Source: Mucinivorans hirudinis (GTDB lineage: Bacteria > Bacteroidota > Bacteroidia > Bacteroidales > Rikenellaceae). Taken from it: 64,000 nt of DNA. Both the position numbers and the translations under genes were made by a program. The stretch covers positions 962,798 through 1,026,797 of the forward strand of contig HG934468.1 in assembly GCA_000723505.1 (NCBI GenBank). The letters run 5' to 3'. Shown in pieces: positions 1-8,608 of this stretch. Positions within the stretch are counted from its first letter, which is position 1. Each line of letters opens with the position of its first letter. Under the pieces are notes generated by a model. It saw only the letters and a program-made list of their open reading frames with translations. It did no database searches and had not been told where the DNA came from.

Positions 1-1935
1 CCGGGGGTAAAAGCCTCACATAATTCCATTGGAATCATCGGAAAGGGGTCGGTCAAAATATTCATAAATAATCGTGAAACAAAACTTACTTCCGATGACC
101 TGATAAATCTACTTAAAAGTTATAACGCAAGCGAGATTGAAAAAATAGAGGTGATAACGACTCCGCCTGCACGATATGATGCCGAAGGTAATACAGGTAT
201 TATTAATATTATCCTGAAAACAATTCCTCAGAATTTTTTTGGTGGAACAGTCTCTTATACAGGATACTACCAAAACTTTGAAGAAGTTAAAGCATATGAT
301 AATTATTCTTCGCTGAATCTAAAATACAACAAATCTGCCTTTTCTTCATTCGTGAATGTCAATTATTCAAATGGTGAGAGTGGCTATATAGAATCAAATA
401 ACATAAATTATCCTGAGCAACTATGGAAAAATCGCATGATTACAATAGCTAACAACAAACCGGTAAATATTAGAGGAGGCTTTGATTTTATGTTGGACGA
501 TAAAAGTTCTATCGGTGCTCACATTTCATATAATAAAACTGACTTATTGAACACCGAAAATAATAGTTCAATCATCTACTCAACAGGATATATTATTGCT
601 GATTCGACAATATACGGGACAAATTTAACTCATGGTGCCGGAGATAGAATAAATGCGAATTTGCATTTTGACAGAACTTTTGACTCTCTCGGCAAAAAGA
701 TGCTTTTTGATGCAGATTACCTATCTTTTGTTACCAATCGGGATAATTCATTTCGGTCGGAAGTTATTCGTCAAAATGATTCATATGCCGGTTATGGTTA
801 TGACGAACATTTATCTCGAAATATACGAGTTGTATCGTCGTTATTGGATTTCATATTGCCAATGCGCACATTATCAATAACAACCGGTGTCAAATTTTCA
901 CACACGGAAAATGATTACCGACTTAACCATATTAATGACACTAAAATCCCAAATTACGACGATAGATTTATTTATCGTGAAAATATCTTGGCACTATACG
1001 TCGATTTAGATAAAAAGATTTCAGATAAGTTTTCATTAAAAGTGGGATTACGTGGCGAGAATACTACTACAAACGGCAACTCGGTGGTACTGGGCGACAG
1101 CTTTGACAAGGGGTATTTTCGATTGTTTCCGACATTGTATGCAACATATAATCCGTCCAAAAACCACATTCTCAATCTTACTTTCTCAAATCGCATATCA
1201 CGTCCCTCGTTCAATATGGTCAACCCTTTCAAACAATATGCCAACGAGTATAGTTATGTGCAGGGCAAAATTGAACTCGAACCATACTTCAGTTATAACA
1301 CTGAAATAGGATATACGTATAAAAACAATCTTAATTTCTCACTTTATTACTCAATTTCCGACAATGTTTTCAGTCAATTGCTAGAACTTAACGAACAAAC
1401 TAAGATCATCGGAGTACTGTGGGATAACTTCCTGACTCAGAGGCGATTTGGAATTACTAACTCATACTCGCTAAATAAAGTGGACTGGTTGCGGATATAT
1501 TTTCAACACGGCTTATATTACAGTGCAAATACAAGTAGTGTAGCCTCAAACCCGGGCGTAAGTGGATGGGTATACGATGCAGTAGTGATGAGTGATTTTT
1601 ATTTAAATAAAAAGAAAACTTTAGTGGCATCACTCAGCACAAACTACTCTTCACGTTCATACATGGGTAACTTGACTATGGACTCGTATGTAATGATGAA
1701 CGGAGGAGTGAGGTATAACGTATTGAACAATAGGATAAACTTTGGATTTAATGTGAGTAACCTATTTAATCTCTACGCTGCTACCGGATTTATCAACTCT
1801 AACGGTATGACTATGAATATCAGGAATCACTATTCTATTCCTACGTATAGGCTATCGGTATCATACAACTTTGGCACGAAAATATCATCCAAAACAAGAA
1901 CTTACAGCAATAGCGATATTACAAACCGACTTTAA
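1..1935 (+). CDS. Outer-membrane beta-barrel receptor, TonB-dependent-like (5' partial)
   Basis: The reading frame is open from base 1, so the gene starts before the window; 644 residues are visible. The first ~65 residues end a plug-type domain: the stretch EVITTPPARYDAEGNTGIIN is typical of the large Bacteroidota 'outer membrane beta-barrel' family (OMP_b-brl_3). The rest is rich in alternating aromatic and polar residues, as in a 22-strand-type barrel, and closes with TYRLSVSYNFGTK shortly before the end. The likely role is TonB-linked passage of a ligand or peptide across the outer membrane; the substrate is unknown. Only 2 nt separate it from the C39 peptidase exporter gene downstream, so both probably belonged to one peptide export/uptake operon. 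No carboxypeptidase-like N-terminal domain can be judged because that end is missing. Confidence 0.85.
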   Translation, partial: PGVKASHNSIGIIGKGSVKIFINNRETKLTSDDLINLLKSYNASEIEKIEVITTPPARYDAEGNTGIINIILKTIPQNFFGGTVSYTGYYQNFEEVKAYDNYSSLNLKYNKSAFSSFVNVNYSNGESGYIESNNINYPEQLWKNRMITIANNKPVNIRGGFDFMLDDKSSIGAHISYNKTDLLNTENNSSIIYSTGYIIADSTIYGTNLTHGAGDRINANLHFDRTFDSLGKKMLFDADYLSFVTNRDNSFRSEVIRQNDSYAGYGYDEHLSRNIRVVSSLLDFILPMRTLSITTGVKFSHTENDYRLNHINDTKIPNYDDRFIYRENILALYVDLDKKISDKFSLKVGLRGENTTTNGNSVVLGDSFDKGYFRLFPTLYATYNPSKNHILNLTFSNRISRPSFNMVNPFKQYANEYSYVQGKIELEPYFSYNTEIGYTYKNNLNFSLYYSISDNVFSQLLELNEQTKIIGVLWDNFLTQRRFGITNSYSLNKVDWLRIYFQHGLYYSANTSSVASNPGVSGWVYDAVVMSDFYLNKKKTLVASLSTNYSSRSYMGNLTMDSYVMMNGGVRYNVLNNRINFGFNVSNLFNLYAATGFINSNGMTMNIRNHYSIPTYRLSVSYNFGTKISSKTRTYSNSDITNRL

Positions 1936-2049
1936 AAATGAGAACTCGATTTACATTTTTTCCTCAGCTTGACTCCCGAGATTGTGGGCCGGCTTGCCTT
2001 CAAATGGTTTGCAATTATTATGGCAAGAGCATAGAGCTTCCCGAGCTAA

Positions 2050-4201
2050 CCCAACTTCAACGTAATATGTATGCAAATCCTCTGTTCTTTAAGCCTTATC
2101 TGTTTTTGGCTTTCTGCGTGGGTACTACGGATTTTTCAATTCGGAGGTGGTGGTGCAGTTTTGATTGTGTGTCGTCTAAATGGTATGGGGTTGTATCCGA
2201 GGATTCGATATAGTTCCGAGGCGGCATCTGTGGGGTCCGAACAGATGCGTAGTTCTATTTGTTCTCCGAGTGCGTTTTCTGCTTTGGTGGTAATAGCCTT
2301 TTGGGTGGATAGAATGCGCTTTAATTCAGTCCAGTAATGAGTTATGCCTTGTAACTTTAGTTTGTGTCGAAGCGTGTTTACAATCCAGTATGATAGGAGT
2401 CCGAAGAATAGATGGGCGTCGGAGTTGTCATCTGTCTGATGGTATATGGGGCGCAATTCCAGGTCTGTTTTGAGTTGCCGGTTTGATGTCTCTATCTCTC
2501 TAATCAAGTTATAGTACTCCCACGTAGTTCGCTCGTCAAGGGAGGTTACGTTGGTGCGCAGGAAGTATGTACCAAAGCGTTGCTCAGCCTGGTCTTGGCT
2601 GATTTTGATTTGCCAGCGGATATCTAACATGTGTTCGGGATTCTCACCCGAGCGTATGTAGTCTATTTGATAATACTTGGATACAGAGGGGTATTTACCG
2701 AGTGCACGTCCAACACGCTCCACCACCTTGTCGTATCTCTTTGTGCCTCCTTTTGCCGTAAGAGCGTTGCGTGCCTTTGTGAGTTCAAGCTCGAAACGCT
2801 CTCGCCACTGTTGGTTCATGGAATGTTCGGTCATTGCTTTGGCGGGGGAGGTAATGCGAAGGTAGAAGTCGCCTCCCTCCCGGTGCTCGACTTGGGCTAT
2901 AGTAATGGGACGCTTGCGACTATCAAATACCGTAACAGAGCGACCTTCCTCTTTGAGAGTATAATCTTTGAGCTTGGTTCTGCTGACACAAAGGTAATTA
3001 TATCCTCGTTCTTTGAGCAATCCGAGATTGGCTTCCGTGGCTATTCCTGCATCGATGACCACCATAACTTTCTGATTGGGGTTTGTCGAGACCGGATTCT
3101 TCGAGATAATGCCCTCCACCATCGCCGATAGTGAATCGGGGTCGGCTGTGTTGCCGGCAAGGATTGAACTGTATCGGATAAAGCCTTCAGTATTGATTGC
3201 CAAGGCGAGGACAAGAAGGCGACAGTCTGAGCGTTTCTCCTTCGAGCGACCAAACTTTGCCTTCTTTGAGCCTGTCTTGCTACCCTCGAAATAGAAGTTG
3301 GTCAAATCGAAGAGCATCACCCGGTTAGTGAGATTAAACAACGAGTCGGTGCGAGAGCACAGATGACGCTCTAGCTTGTCTTTCAAGGCATAAAGCGATG
3401 GAGCAGCCGCATATACCTCGCGCTGAGTCGGGCAGTCGCCAAACTGACCCGTCAGAAGCTCCATTGCGGCAGAATTCTCGTCGAGTATACGTAGTGCCGC
3501 CCATTCCGATGGGGAATATACAGTCCGGATAATCAAGGATGCCAGTGTAGAATTTATCTTACGCTCCGACCATCCTTCGCGTCGCAGAAATGTGTCGAGC
3601 TGTAGTTCGCGTATCGCCTGAAGGCATACATTCTCTGCACCTGCCTCACGTGCATCTGTATGCTGTATTGTGTTGACATCTATTAATTTGCGGGCTTTGC
3701 GTTCTGCCTCATCATAACTTGCCCGTGCGGAATCAATCTTGCCGCTACCCTTTATCTGACTCCAAAACTTCTCGATGTATCCACGAACCTTTTCACTGTA
3801 CTCTCCTCTGGGATCGGCAGTAAACATCGCCTGCTGAGCTGGGATATACGCACTCTGCTCCATCATATAGGTCAGACCGCGGCGAATCTGCACAATCTCA
3901 TCGCTACACAAATCGGGAAGGTAACCCGGAGTCAACATTACACGGGTATGCACACGTCCTATAACGTCACGGAAGGACTCCTTGATTTTATAATAAGGGA
4001 GTTCCCTGCCGTGCTCGGGGCTCACGCGTATGTTCGATGTGAAGTACATGCCCGCTAAGGTACAACATAAAATTTACTCCCGTGGGTATTACAAAGCACT
4101 TCACCAAATAAGCATCTTCTGAAAATCAACTCAATAGTATGAAATCACCCCCGTTTTTGAGCAAAAAAACACCGAAAAAACTTTTTGGCGTTGAAGTTGG
4201 G
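2050..4201 (-). mobile_element. IS1634-type insertion sequence, about 2152 bp
   Basis: The ends carry a perfect 13-bp inverted repeat: CCCAACTTCAACG at 2050-2062 and its complement at 4189-4201. It is flanked by CTAA at 2046-2049 and again at 4202-4205, a 4-bp target duplication (5 bp if one border G is counted outside). One transposase gene on the minus strand fills the element. Exact excision restores the exporter reading frame, which fixes both borders independently of the repeats. The complete ends, intact transposase and clean duplication suggest a fairly recent insertion. Confidence 0.92.
2136..4049 (-). CDS. IS1634 family transposase
   Basis: This 637-residue transposase is the only gene of the surrounding element. 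It shows IS4/IS1634-superfamily catalytic blocks: MLFDLTNFYFEG (first Asp, ~residue 275), VVIDAGIATEAN (second Asp, ~340), and a Y-x2-R-x3-E-like block in YNLIREIETSNRQL (catalytic Glu, ~545). The length fits full-length members with the long insert between the second Asp and the Glu. The start at 4049 lies about 140 bp inside the right inverted repeat. It looks intact and is probably functional. It runs opposite to the exporter gene it interrupts. Confidence 0.9.
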   Translation of the reverse strand: MYFTSNIRVSPEHGRELPYYKIKESFRDVIGRVHTRVMLTPGYLPDLCSDEIVQIRRGLTYMMEQSAYIPAQQAMFTADPRGEYSEKVRGYIEKFWSQIKGSGKIDSARASYDEAERKARKLIDVNTIQHTDAREAGAENVCLQAIRELQLDTFLRREGWSERKINSTLASLIIRTVYSPSEWAALRILDENSAAMELLTGQFGDCPTQREVYAAAPSLYALKDKLERHLCSRTDSLFNLTNRVMLFDLTNFYFEGSKTGSKKAKFGRSKEKRSDCRLLVLALAINTEGFIRYSSILAGNTADPDSLSAMVEGIISKNPVSTNPNQKVMVVIDAGIATEANLGLLKERGYNYLCVSRTKLKDYTLKEEGRSVTVFDSRKRPITIAQVEHREGGDFYLRITSPAKAMTEHSMNQQWRERFELELTKARNALTAKGGTKRYDKVVERVGRALGKYPSVSKYYQIDYIRSGENPEHMLDIRWQIKISQDQAEQRFGTYFLRTNVTSLDERTTWEYYNLIREIETSNRQLKTDLELRPIYHQTDDNSDAHLFFGLLSYWIVNTLRHKLKLQGITHYWTELKRILSTQKAITTKAENALGEQIELRICSDPTDAASELYRILGYNPIPFRRHTIKTAPPPPN

Positions 4202-5617
4202 CTAAGAGATTTGTGCTTTCAAGGAAATCTCGGAGTCTCGCTGCTGAGCATTAGTAGTGCAGCTGAAAAAATCGGATTAAGGACAATTGGAGGAAAATTG
4301 ACTTTCGAAAAGTTGGTTGAAAAAACACCTCTCCCGTGTATAATATATTGGGATCAGAAACATTTTGTAGTAGTTACAAAAGTAGTAAAAACCCAAAAAG
4401 GTCATAAAGTATTAGTCGCAGATCCGGGCAAAGGTCTAATTTGGTACGATGATGAAGAGTTTAATCACCATTGGATAGGCACACTATCCAATGGTGAGTC
4501 AAAAGGAGTTTTGTTATTATTAGAACCGACACAACTCTTTTATGAAAATTCGTGCAGCAGAAGTCTTAATCCAAATAGATTACGGTTCTTATGGCGGTAT
4601 GTTAAAAAGTATAACAGGTTTGCATTCCAGTTGATTCTCGGGCTATTATTCGGTAGTATTTTGCAACTTACATTACCATTCTTGACACAAGCAATTGTCG
4701 ATACCGGTATTAAAGAACAAAATCTCAATTTTATATGGTTGGTATTAATAGCTCAATTAATGTTAATTTTCAGCCGCTCTGCAATAGGATTTTTTCGAAA
4801 TAAGATACTATTGCATATCAGTACTCGAATCAATATTTCATTGATTTCAGATTTTTTTATCAAATTGATGAAATTGCCAATGAAGTTTTTTGAGACAAAA
4901 CTTATGGGAGATTTAATCCAACGAATCGAAGATCATCGTAGAATAGATCAATTTCTAACAAACCAAACCATAAATTTAATTTTCTCAGGATTCAGTTTAA
5001 TTGTATTTGGAATTGTACTGCTAATATATAGTTTTCAAATTTTCATTGTTTTCTTATTGGGTAGTGTAATATATGGTTTATGGATAACAGTATTTTTACA
5101 TAAAAGAAAGATTCTGGACTATAAGACATTTGAACAACAGGGTAAAAATCGCAATATAGTTTATCAACTCATTAATGGGATGCAAGAGATAAAACTACAG
5201 GGGTGCGAACAACGTAAGAGGTGGGAGTGGGAAGATGCACAAGCAGATTTATTTGACATAAATCTCAAATCTTTAACCCTGCAACAAAATCAAGATGCAG
5301 GGAGCATTCTAATTAACGAACTAAAAAACACCCTTATAACTGTATTGGCAGCTACATCAGTGATTAATGGAGAACTTACCTTGGGTATGATGTTGGCTGT
5401 TCAGTATATCATTGGTCAGCTAAATAGTCCAATTGAACAAATGATGACCTTTATTCATCAATGGCAAGATGTGTATAATACTTCCCTCTATTCGGACAGT
5501 TTTTGTATCTGCTTAAGATAGTATTTGTTTCTTTGCTCTCGGGTTATTGTTAGTTGTTGTTTTAGTGTTTGTTTCATTTCGTTGCCCTTAAGGGCAACGA
5601 AATGAAACAAACTTTTT

Positions 5618-6472
5618 CTATGCCGCCGTCATATAGACCTCACTCGGAGTCTTGTATTCAAGCGATTGATGTAGCCTTTCGGTGTTGTAAAGACGAAAAT
5701 AGTCAGTCAAGCCATCATATAACTCTTTGCCGCTGCCGGGGTTCGACAGGTAAATATACTCATATTTTACGCTGCGCCACAACCTTTCGACAAAAATATT
5801 ATCCAAAGCCCTACCTTTACCGTCCATACTTATCTGTATCTCATTTTCTTCAAGTATCTTAACGAACTCCTTGGCCGTTAACTCACTCCCTTGGTCGGTG
5901 TTGAATATCTCCGGCTTGCCGTATCTGGCAATAGCCTCTTTGAGCAACTCTTGGCAGAACTCGCTATCGTGAGTATTGCTTATCCCCCAAGCCAACACAA
6001 AGCGCGAATGCCAATCAATGATGGCGCACAGGTACATATAACCTCCATTCATTGGGATATAGGTGATGTCGGTACTCCAAACCTGATTTACCCTGTCAAT
6101 AGTTAATCCTCGCAATAGATAGGGGTATATCTTATGCTCCTTATTATGCCACGTGGTGTTAGGCTTGGGGTAGATAGCACTGATGCACATATCCCGAAAG
6201 TAACGACGCACTCGCTTAGGGCTTATCGTAAAACCCTTCTTTCGCAAGTGTTCAGTCATCCGCTCGACACCATAGAAAGGCATTTTGGTATAGGTGCGGT
6301 CTATCTCTGCTTTAACAGCAAGCTCATCTGCACTTGCTCTTCCTTTGCTCGCATAGTATATGCCACTGCGGCAAATGTTTAGCAATATGCACTGCTGAAC
6401 TAAACTCAGCCGAGGATGATTCTTTTCTACCATCTCTCTACGCTCGGCTAACGAGATTTGAGTAGCTCCCAC
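5618..6472 (-). CDS. IS3 family transposase OrfB (DDE integrase domain)
   Basis: A 284-residue product with an HTH_21-like N-terminal region (residues ~25-85) followed by the rve integrase core. Catalytic acidic residues are visible in STDITYIPM (first Asp), FNTDQGSELTA (second Asp) and the final VERLWRSVKYE segment (Glu). It is probably translated mainly as OrfAB by -1 slippage at the A-run at its start, because no strong independent start is apparent. The frame is intact, so the element may still be mobile. Confidence 0.9.
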   Translation of the reverse strand: MGATQISLAERREMVEKNHPRLSLVQQCILLNICRSGIYYASKGRASADELAVKAEIDRTYTKMPFYGVERMTEHLRKKGFTISPKRVRRYFRDMCISAIYPKPNTTWHNKEHKIYPYLLRGLTIDRVNQVWSTDITYIPMNGGYMYLCAIIDWHSRFVLAWGISNTHDSEFCQELLKEAIARYGKPEIFNTDQGSELTAKEFVKILEENEIQISMDGKGRALDNIFVERLWRSVKYEYIYLSNPGSGKELYDGLTDYFRLYNTERLHQSLEYKTPSEVYMTAA

Positions 6473-6747
6473 TTTTTTTTTAAGAACTCGTTCTCTATCT
6501 CAAGCTGACCAATCTTGCGATAAAGATTGTTCTCTACCTGCTCATCAGACTTGACTTTACGCTCCTTGTCAGTCGAGAAAATGGCGGTCGCTCCCTCCTT
6601 GAACTGCTTCTTCCATACCCCAACCTGCGTCGGATGAACTTCATAAATCGAAGCAATCTCATTGACCGTCTTCAAGCCCTTGATAGCTTCCAAGGCTACT
6701 GCCGCTTTGGTCTCTGCCGAAATCTTTTTCCTCATAGTTTGTCTCAT
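6448..6747 (-). CDS. IS3 family transposase OrfA (helix-turn-helix subunit)
   Basis: A 99-residue product with an N-terminal helix-turn-helix (TVNEIASIYEVHPTQVGVWK, residues ~29-48) that recognises the IS ends, followed by a leucine-rich coiled coil (YRKIGQLEIENEFLKKKWEL) used for multimerisation. An in-frame ATG 12 bases in (6735) is an equally plausible start. The 3' end overlaps orfB by 25 bp at a run of nine A residues (minus strand, 6473-6481), the usual place for a programmed -1 frameshift that makes the OrfAB transposase. Confidence 0.88.
   Translation of the reverse strand: MRQTMRKKISAETKAAVALEAIKGLKTVNEIASIYEVHPTQVGVWKKQFKEGATAIFSTDKERKVKSDEQVENNLYRKIGQLEIENEFLKKKWELLKSR
6473..6481 (-). 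promoter_or_regulatory. Probable programmed -1 frameshift site of the IS3 element
   Basis: Nine consecutive A residues on the coding (minus) strand lie in the orfA/orfB overlap, giving A AAA AAA type slippery heptamers. A -1 slip joins the orfA frame (EFLKKK) to the orfB frame (KVGATQISLAERR). This is the standard arrangement for IS3-family elements; the frameshift itself is inferred. Confidence 0.65.
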
Positions 6748-6837
6748 TTTTTATGAGACCAAAGATAACCAAATTATAGCTTAAACTGCTGTCCTATTTT
6801 TGGGGAGTATTATACTTTTCTCTTAGTGTGACTAGTG

Positions 6838-7830
6838 CTACACGATAAAGCCTTTGCTAAGGAGTATTTGAGCAATCTGAACGGCATTGGTAGCCGCACC
6901 CTTGCGGAGATTGTCAGCCACAACCCACATATTCATCGCCTGCGGATTCGAGAGATCGCGACGCAAACGTCCCACAAAGACCTCGTTGCGGTGTTGGCAA
7001 AAGCGCGCCATCGGGTACTCGCCTTTAGCCGGATTATCCTGAACTACAACGCCTTGAGAGTTTTCTAACAGTGCTCGCACATCCTCCATCGTAAAGGGCT
7101 TTTCAACCTCCACATTGATAGATTCAGAGTGCCCCCCAACCACGGGAACGCGAATTGCCGTGGGGCTAACTGTGATTGAGGGGTCAAGGATTTTATGCGT
7201 CTCGTTCACGAGCTTCATCTCCTCTTTTGTGTAACCATTCTCAGTAAAGGTATCACACTGCGGAATGCAGTTCTTGTCAATGGTATATGGGTAAGCCATT
7301 TCACAGTCTATCACCCCCGCACGCTCATTCTCCATCTGGCGCACAGCTTTCACACCCGTACCTGTAATTGCCTGATAAGTAGAGACAACGATGCGCTTAA
7401 TGGTATACTCTCTGTGTATTGGGGCGAGTGCGACGAGCATTTGGATTGTCGAGCAGTTGGGATTCGCGATGATGTAATCGTCCTTGGTGAGGCTATCTCC
7501 ATTTATTTCGGGAATAACAAGTTTTTTAGTTGGGTCCATCCGCCACGCCGAGCTATTATCCACAACGTAGCACCCCGCCGCCGCAAATCGAGGTGCCCAA
7601 TCCAACGAAGTCTGCCCACCTGCCGAAAAGATAGCCAACGCAGGCTCCATACTCAGACCCACCGCCGGAGTTACCACCGTCCACTCCCTGCCGCCAAACG
7701 CAACTTTTTTCCCCGCCGACCTCTCGGAGGCTATGGGAATCAACTCTGTAACCGGAAAGTTCATCTCGGCAAGAACCTCCAACATTACGCCACCGACCAA
7801 ACCGGTAGCTCCAAAAACTGCAACTTTCAT
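6838..7830 (-). CDS. asd: Aspartate-semialdehyde dehydrogenase
   Basis: The enzyme reduces 4-aspartyl phosphate to aspartate semialdehyde with NADPH, the shared step to lysine/diaminopimelate, threonine and methionine. The 330-residue product begins MKVAVFGATGLVGG, a Rossmann NADP-binding loop. The active-site Cys is in ANPNCSTIQM (~residue 127), and the catalytic His is probably in VGGHSESINVEVE. I chose the ATG at 7830 rather than the frame opening 30 bases earlier because homologues start right at the glycine-rich loop. A TACTTTTG -7-like box lies at 7858-7865. Its 3' end is only 22 bp from the IS3 element. Nothing suggests damage. Confidence 0.95.
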   Translation of the reverse strand: MKVAVFGATGLVGGVMLEVLAEMNFPVTELIPIASERSAGKKVAFGGREWTVVTPAVGLSMEPALAIFSAGGQTSLDWAPRFAAAGCYVVDNSSAWRMDPTKKLVIPEINGDSLTKDDYIIANPNCSTIQMLVALAPIHREYTIKRIVVSTYQAITGTGVKAVRQMENERAGVIDCEMAYPYTIDKNCIPQCDTFTENGYTKEEMKLVNETHKILDPSITVSPTAIRVPVVGGHSESINVEVEKPFTMEDVRALLENSQGVVVQDNPAKGEYPMARFCQHRNEVFVGRLRRDLSNPQAMNMWVVADNLRKGAATNAVQIAQILLSKGFIV

Positions 7831-7901
7831 ATTGTTTTGTTTATATTTTTCGCGAAACAAAAGTAGTAATTTTGTTTAATTAAATACACGCTTGTTAAAT
7901 A

Positions 7902-8336
7902 TTACTCTGATTTGTGTGATTTTGTATATTGTTTATAGGAGCGATAGCTAAAATAGCTGAATACTAAAAGGAGCGGGTAGAATATGCAAAATAAGGTGAG
8001 CAGAAATGAAAAGTCGAAAACAGGCTCAAAAAACATTAGCAACACGGCAAGGTAGATTGCTCCGGCAGCTCCGACGCTAATAAATAATATTTTAGAAAGG
8101 AAATAGGTAACTGCATCATCATCAGTGGTCACATAGCTGTTATTAATTCTTGCACGAACCCACCCAACCCGTTTTCTCAATCGATTGAAAGCCACAAAAT
8201 AGACTATCCAATAGGGAATCATAAATATTGTGAATTTGCCCGACAACTCGTCTGTGGAAATTAAAAAGATGAGTGGCACAATTACCATCATAGGAACTAT
8301 CACTCGGTGAAGAGTATATTGGAGATAGGTTTTCAT
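7902..8336 (-). CDS. Small integral membrane protein, unknown function
   Basis: The ATG at 8336 gives 144 residues. Four hydrophobic segments are visible: IVPMMVIVPLIFLI (~12-26), FTIFMIPYWIVYFVAF (~34-50), ILFISVGAAGAIYLAVLLMFF (~83-103) and FLLTLFCIFYPLLLVFSYF (~110-128), then a basic tail (SYKQYTKSHKSE). It opens MKTYLQYTLHR, nearly the same as the MKTYLQYSLGR opening of the broken gene just upstream, so the two are probably tandem paralogues. Its ATG overlaps the stop of that upstream frame (ATGA). I do not recognise the family. An alternative start lies 18 bases upstream. Confidence 0.65.
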   Translation of the reverse strand: MKTYLQYTLHRVIVPMMVIVPLIFLISTDELSGKFTIFMIPYWIVYFVAFNRLRKRVGWVRARINNSYVTTDDDAVTYFLSKILFISVGAAGAIYLAVLLMFFEPVFDFSFLLTLFCIFYPLLLVFSYFSYRSYKQYTKSHKSE

Positions 8337-8540
8337 CGGTTTTCGCAATAACATTTATAGCTTGAGTAGTCGGCAACGGAGAATAGCAGAGCAATAAAAA
8401 GGGGTATGCCCGTGATAGTCCAAAATAGAGGCAGAGTCGCCCGCGTCATCACCCCCTCCCTCTACTGAGCATATATTAACCCGACACTCCCCCACTGTCT
8501 CAAAGGTGCGACCAAGTGAATATTGAAGGTATGTTTTCAT
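8333..8540 (-). pseudogene. Frameshifted or degenerate paralogue of the adjacent small membrane protein
   Basis: From the ATG at 8540 the frame begins MKTYLQYSLGR, matching the opening of the neighbouring membrane protein, but then becomes hydrophilic and unlike a membrane segment. From 8449 a second frame encodes MTRATLPLFWTITGIPLF and further hydrophobic residues, ending at 8333 within the next gene's start codon. Together the two frames look like one short membrane protein with a frame change or insertion between about 8450 and 8505. It could instead be two tiny genes or a sequencing error. Confidence 0.4.
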
Positions 8541-8608
8541 AGTGAAAATAATGTAGTGCTCGCCCCGCACTTACCGCGGGGCATTAATTATAACGTAGTA
8601 TTGAATCA

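Larger units (their letters stand above)
1938..5520 (+). pseudogene. C39-peptidase ABC peptide exporter, broken by two IS elements
   Basis: Bases 1938-2049 encode the start of a C39 bacteriocin-processing peptidase (Q10, C16 in QLDSRDCGPACLQM). The gene resumes in frame at 4206. Removing 2050-4205 (the IS plus one CTAA copy) rebuilds SIELPELRDLCFQGNLGVSL, a normal C39 continuation. The downstream part has the expected peptidase His (KHFVVVTKV) and Asp (VADPGKG), then an ABC-exporter membrane domain with about six transmembrane helices. Homology stops at FIHQWQDVY (~5472), where an IS3 element begins; the last codons to 5520 lie inside that IS. The ATP-binding domain is absent from the window. 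Intact relatives cleave double-glycine leader peptides and export them. This copy cannot work: its peptidase is interrupted and it has no ATPase. Confidence 0.9.
5473..6815 (-). mobile_element. IS3-family insertion sequence, about 1343 bp
   Basis: Imperfect terminal repeats of about 27 bp bound the element: GTATAATACTTCCC...GGACAG at 5473-5499 and the complement of GTATAATACTCCCC...GGACAG at 6789-6815. It contains overlapping orfA and orfB on the minus strand. No target duplication is visible: the left flank reads AAGATGT and the right flank TTTTCTC. This fits an IS-linked deletion that removed the exporter's ATPase domain and any following genes, leaving the IS 22 bp from the asd stop codon. 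The outer borders could shift by one or two bases. Confidence 0.85.

Noticed and set aside
2050-2213. Extension of the C39 frame to 2213 as a separate small gene
   Set aside because: The last codons come from the IS end, not from the gene; the real product is the interrupted exporter.
7195-7866. Long plus-strand frame antisense to asd
   Set aside because: It is a shadow of the well-supported asd gene, with rare-residue composition and no recognisable domain.
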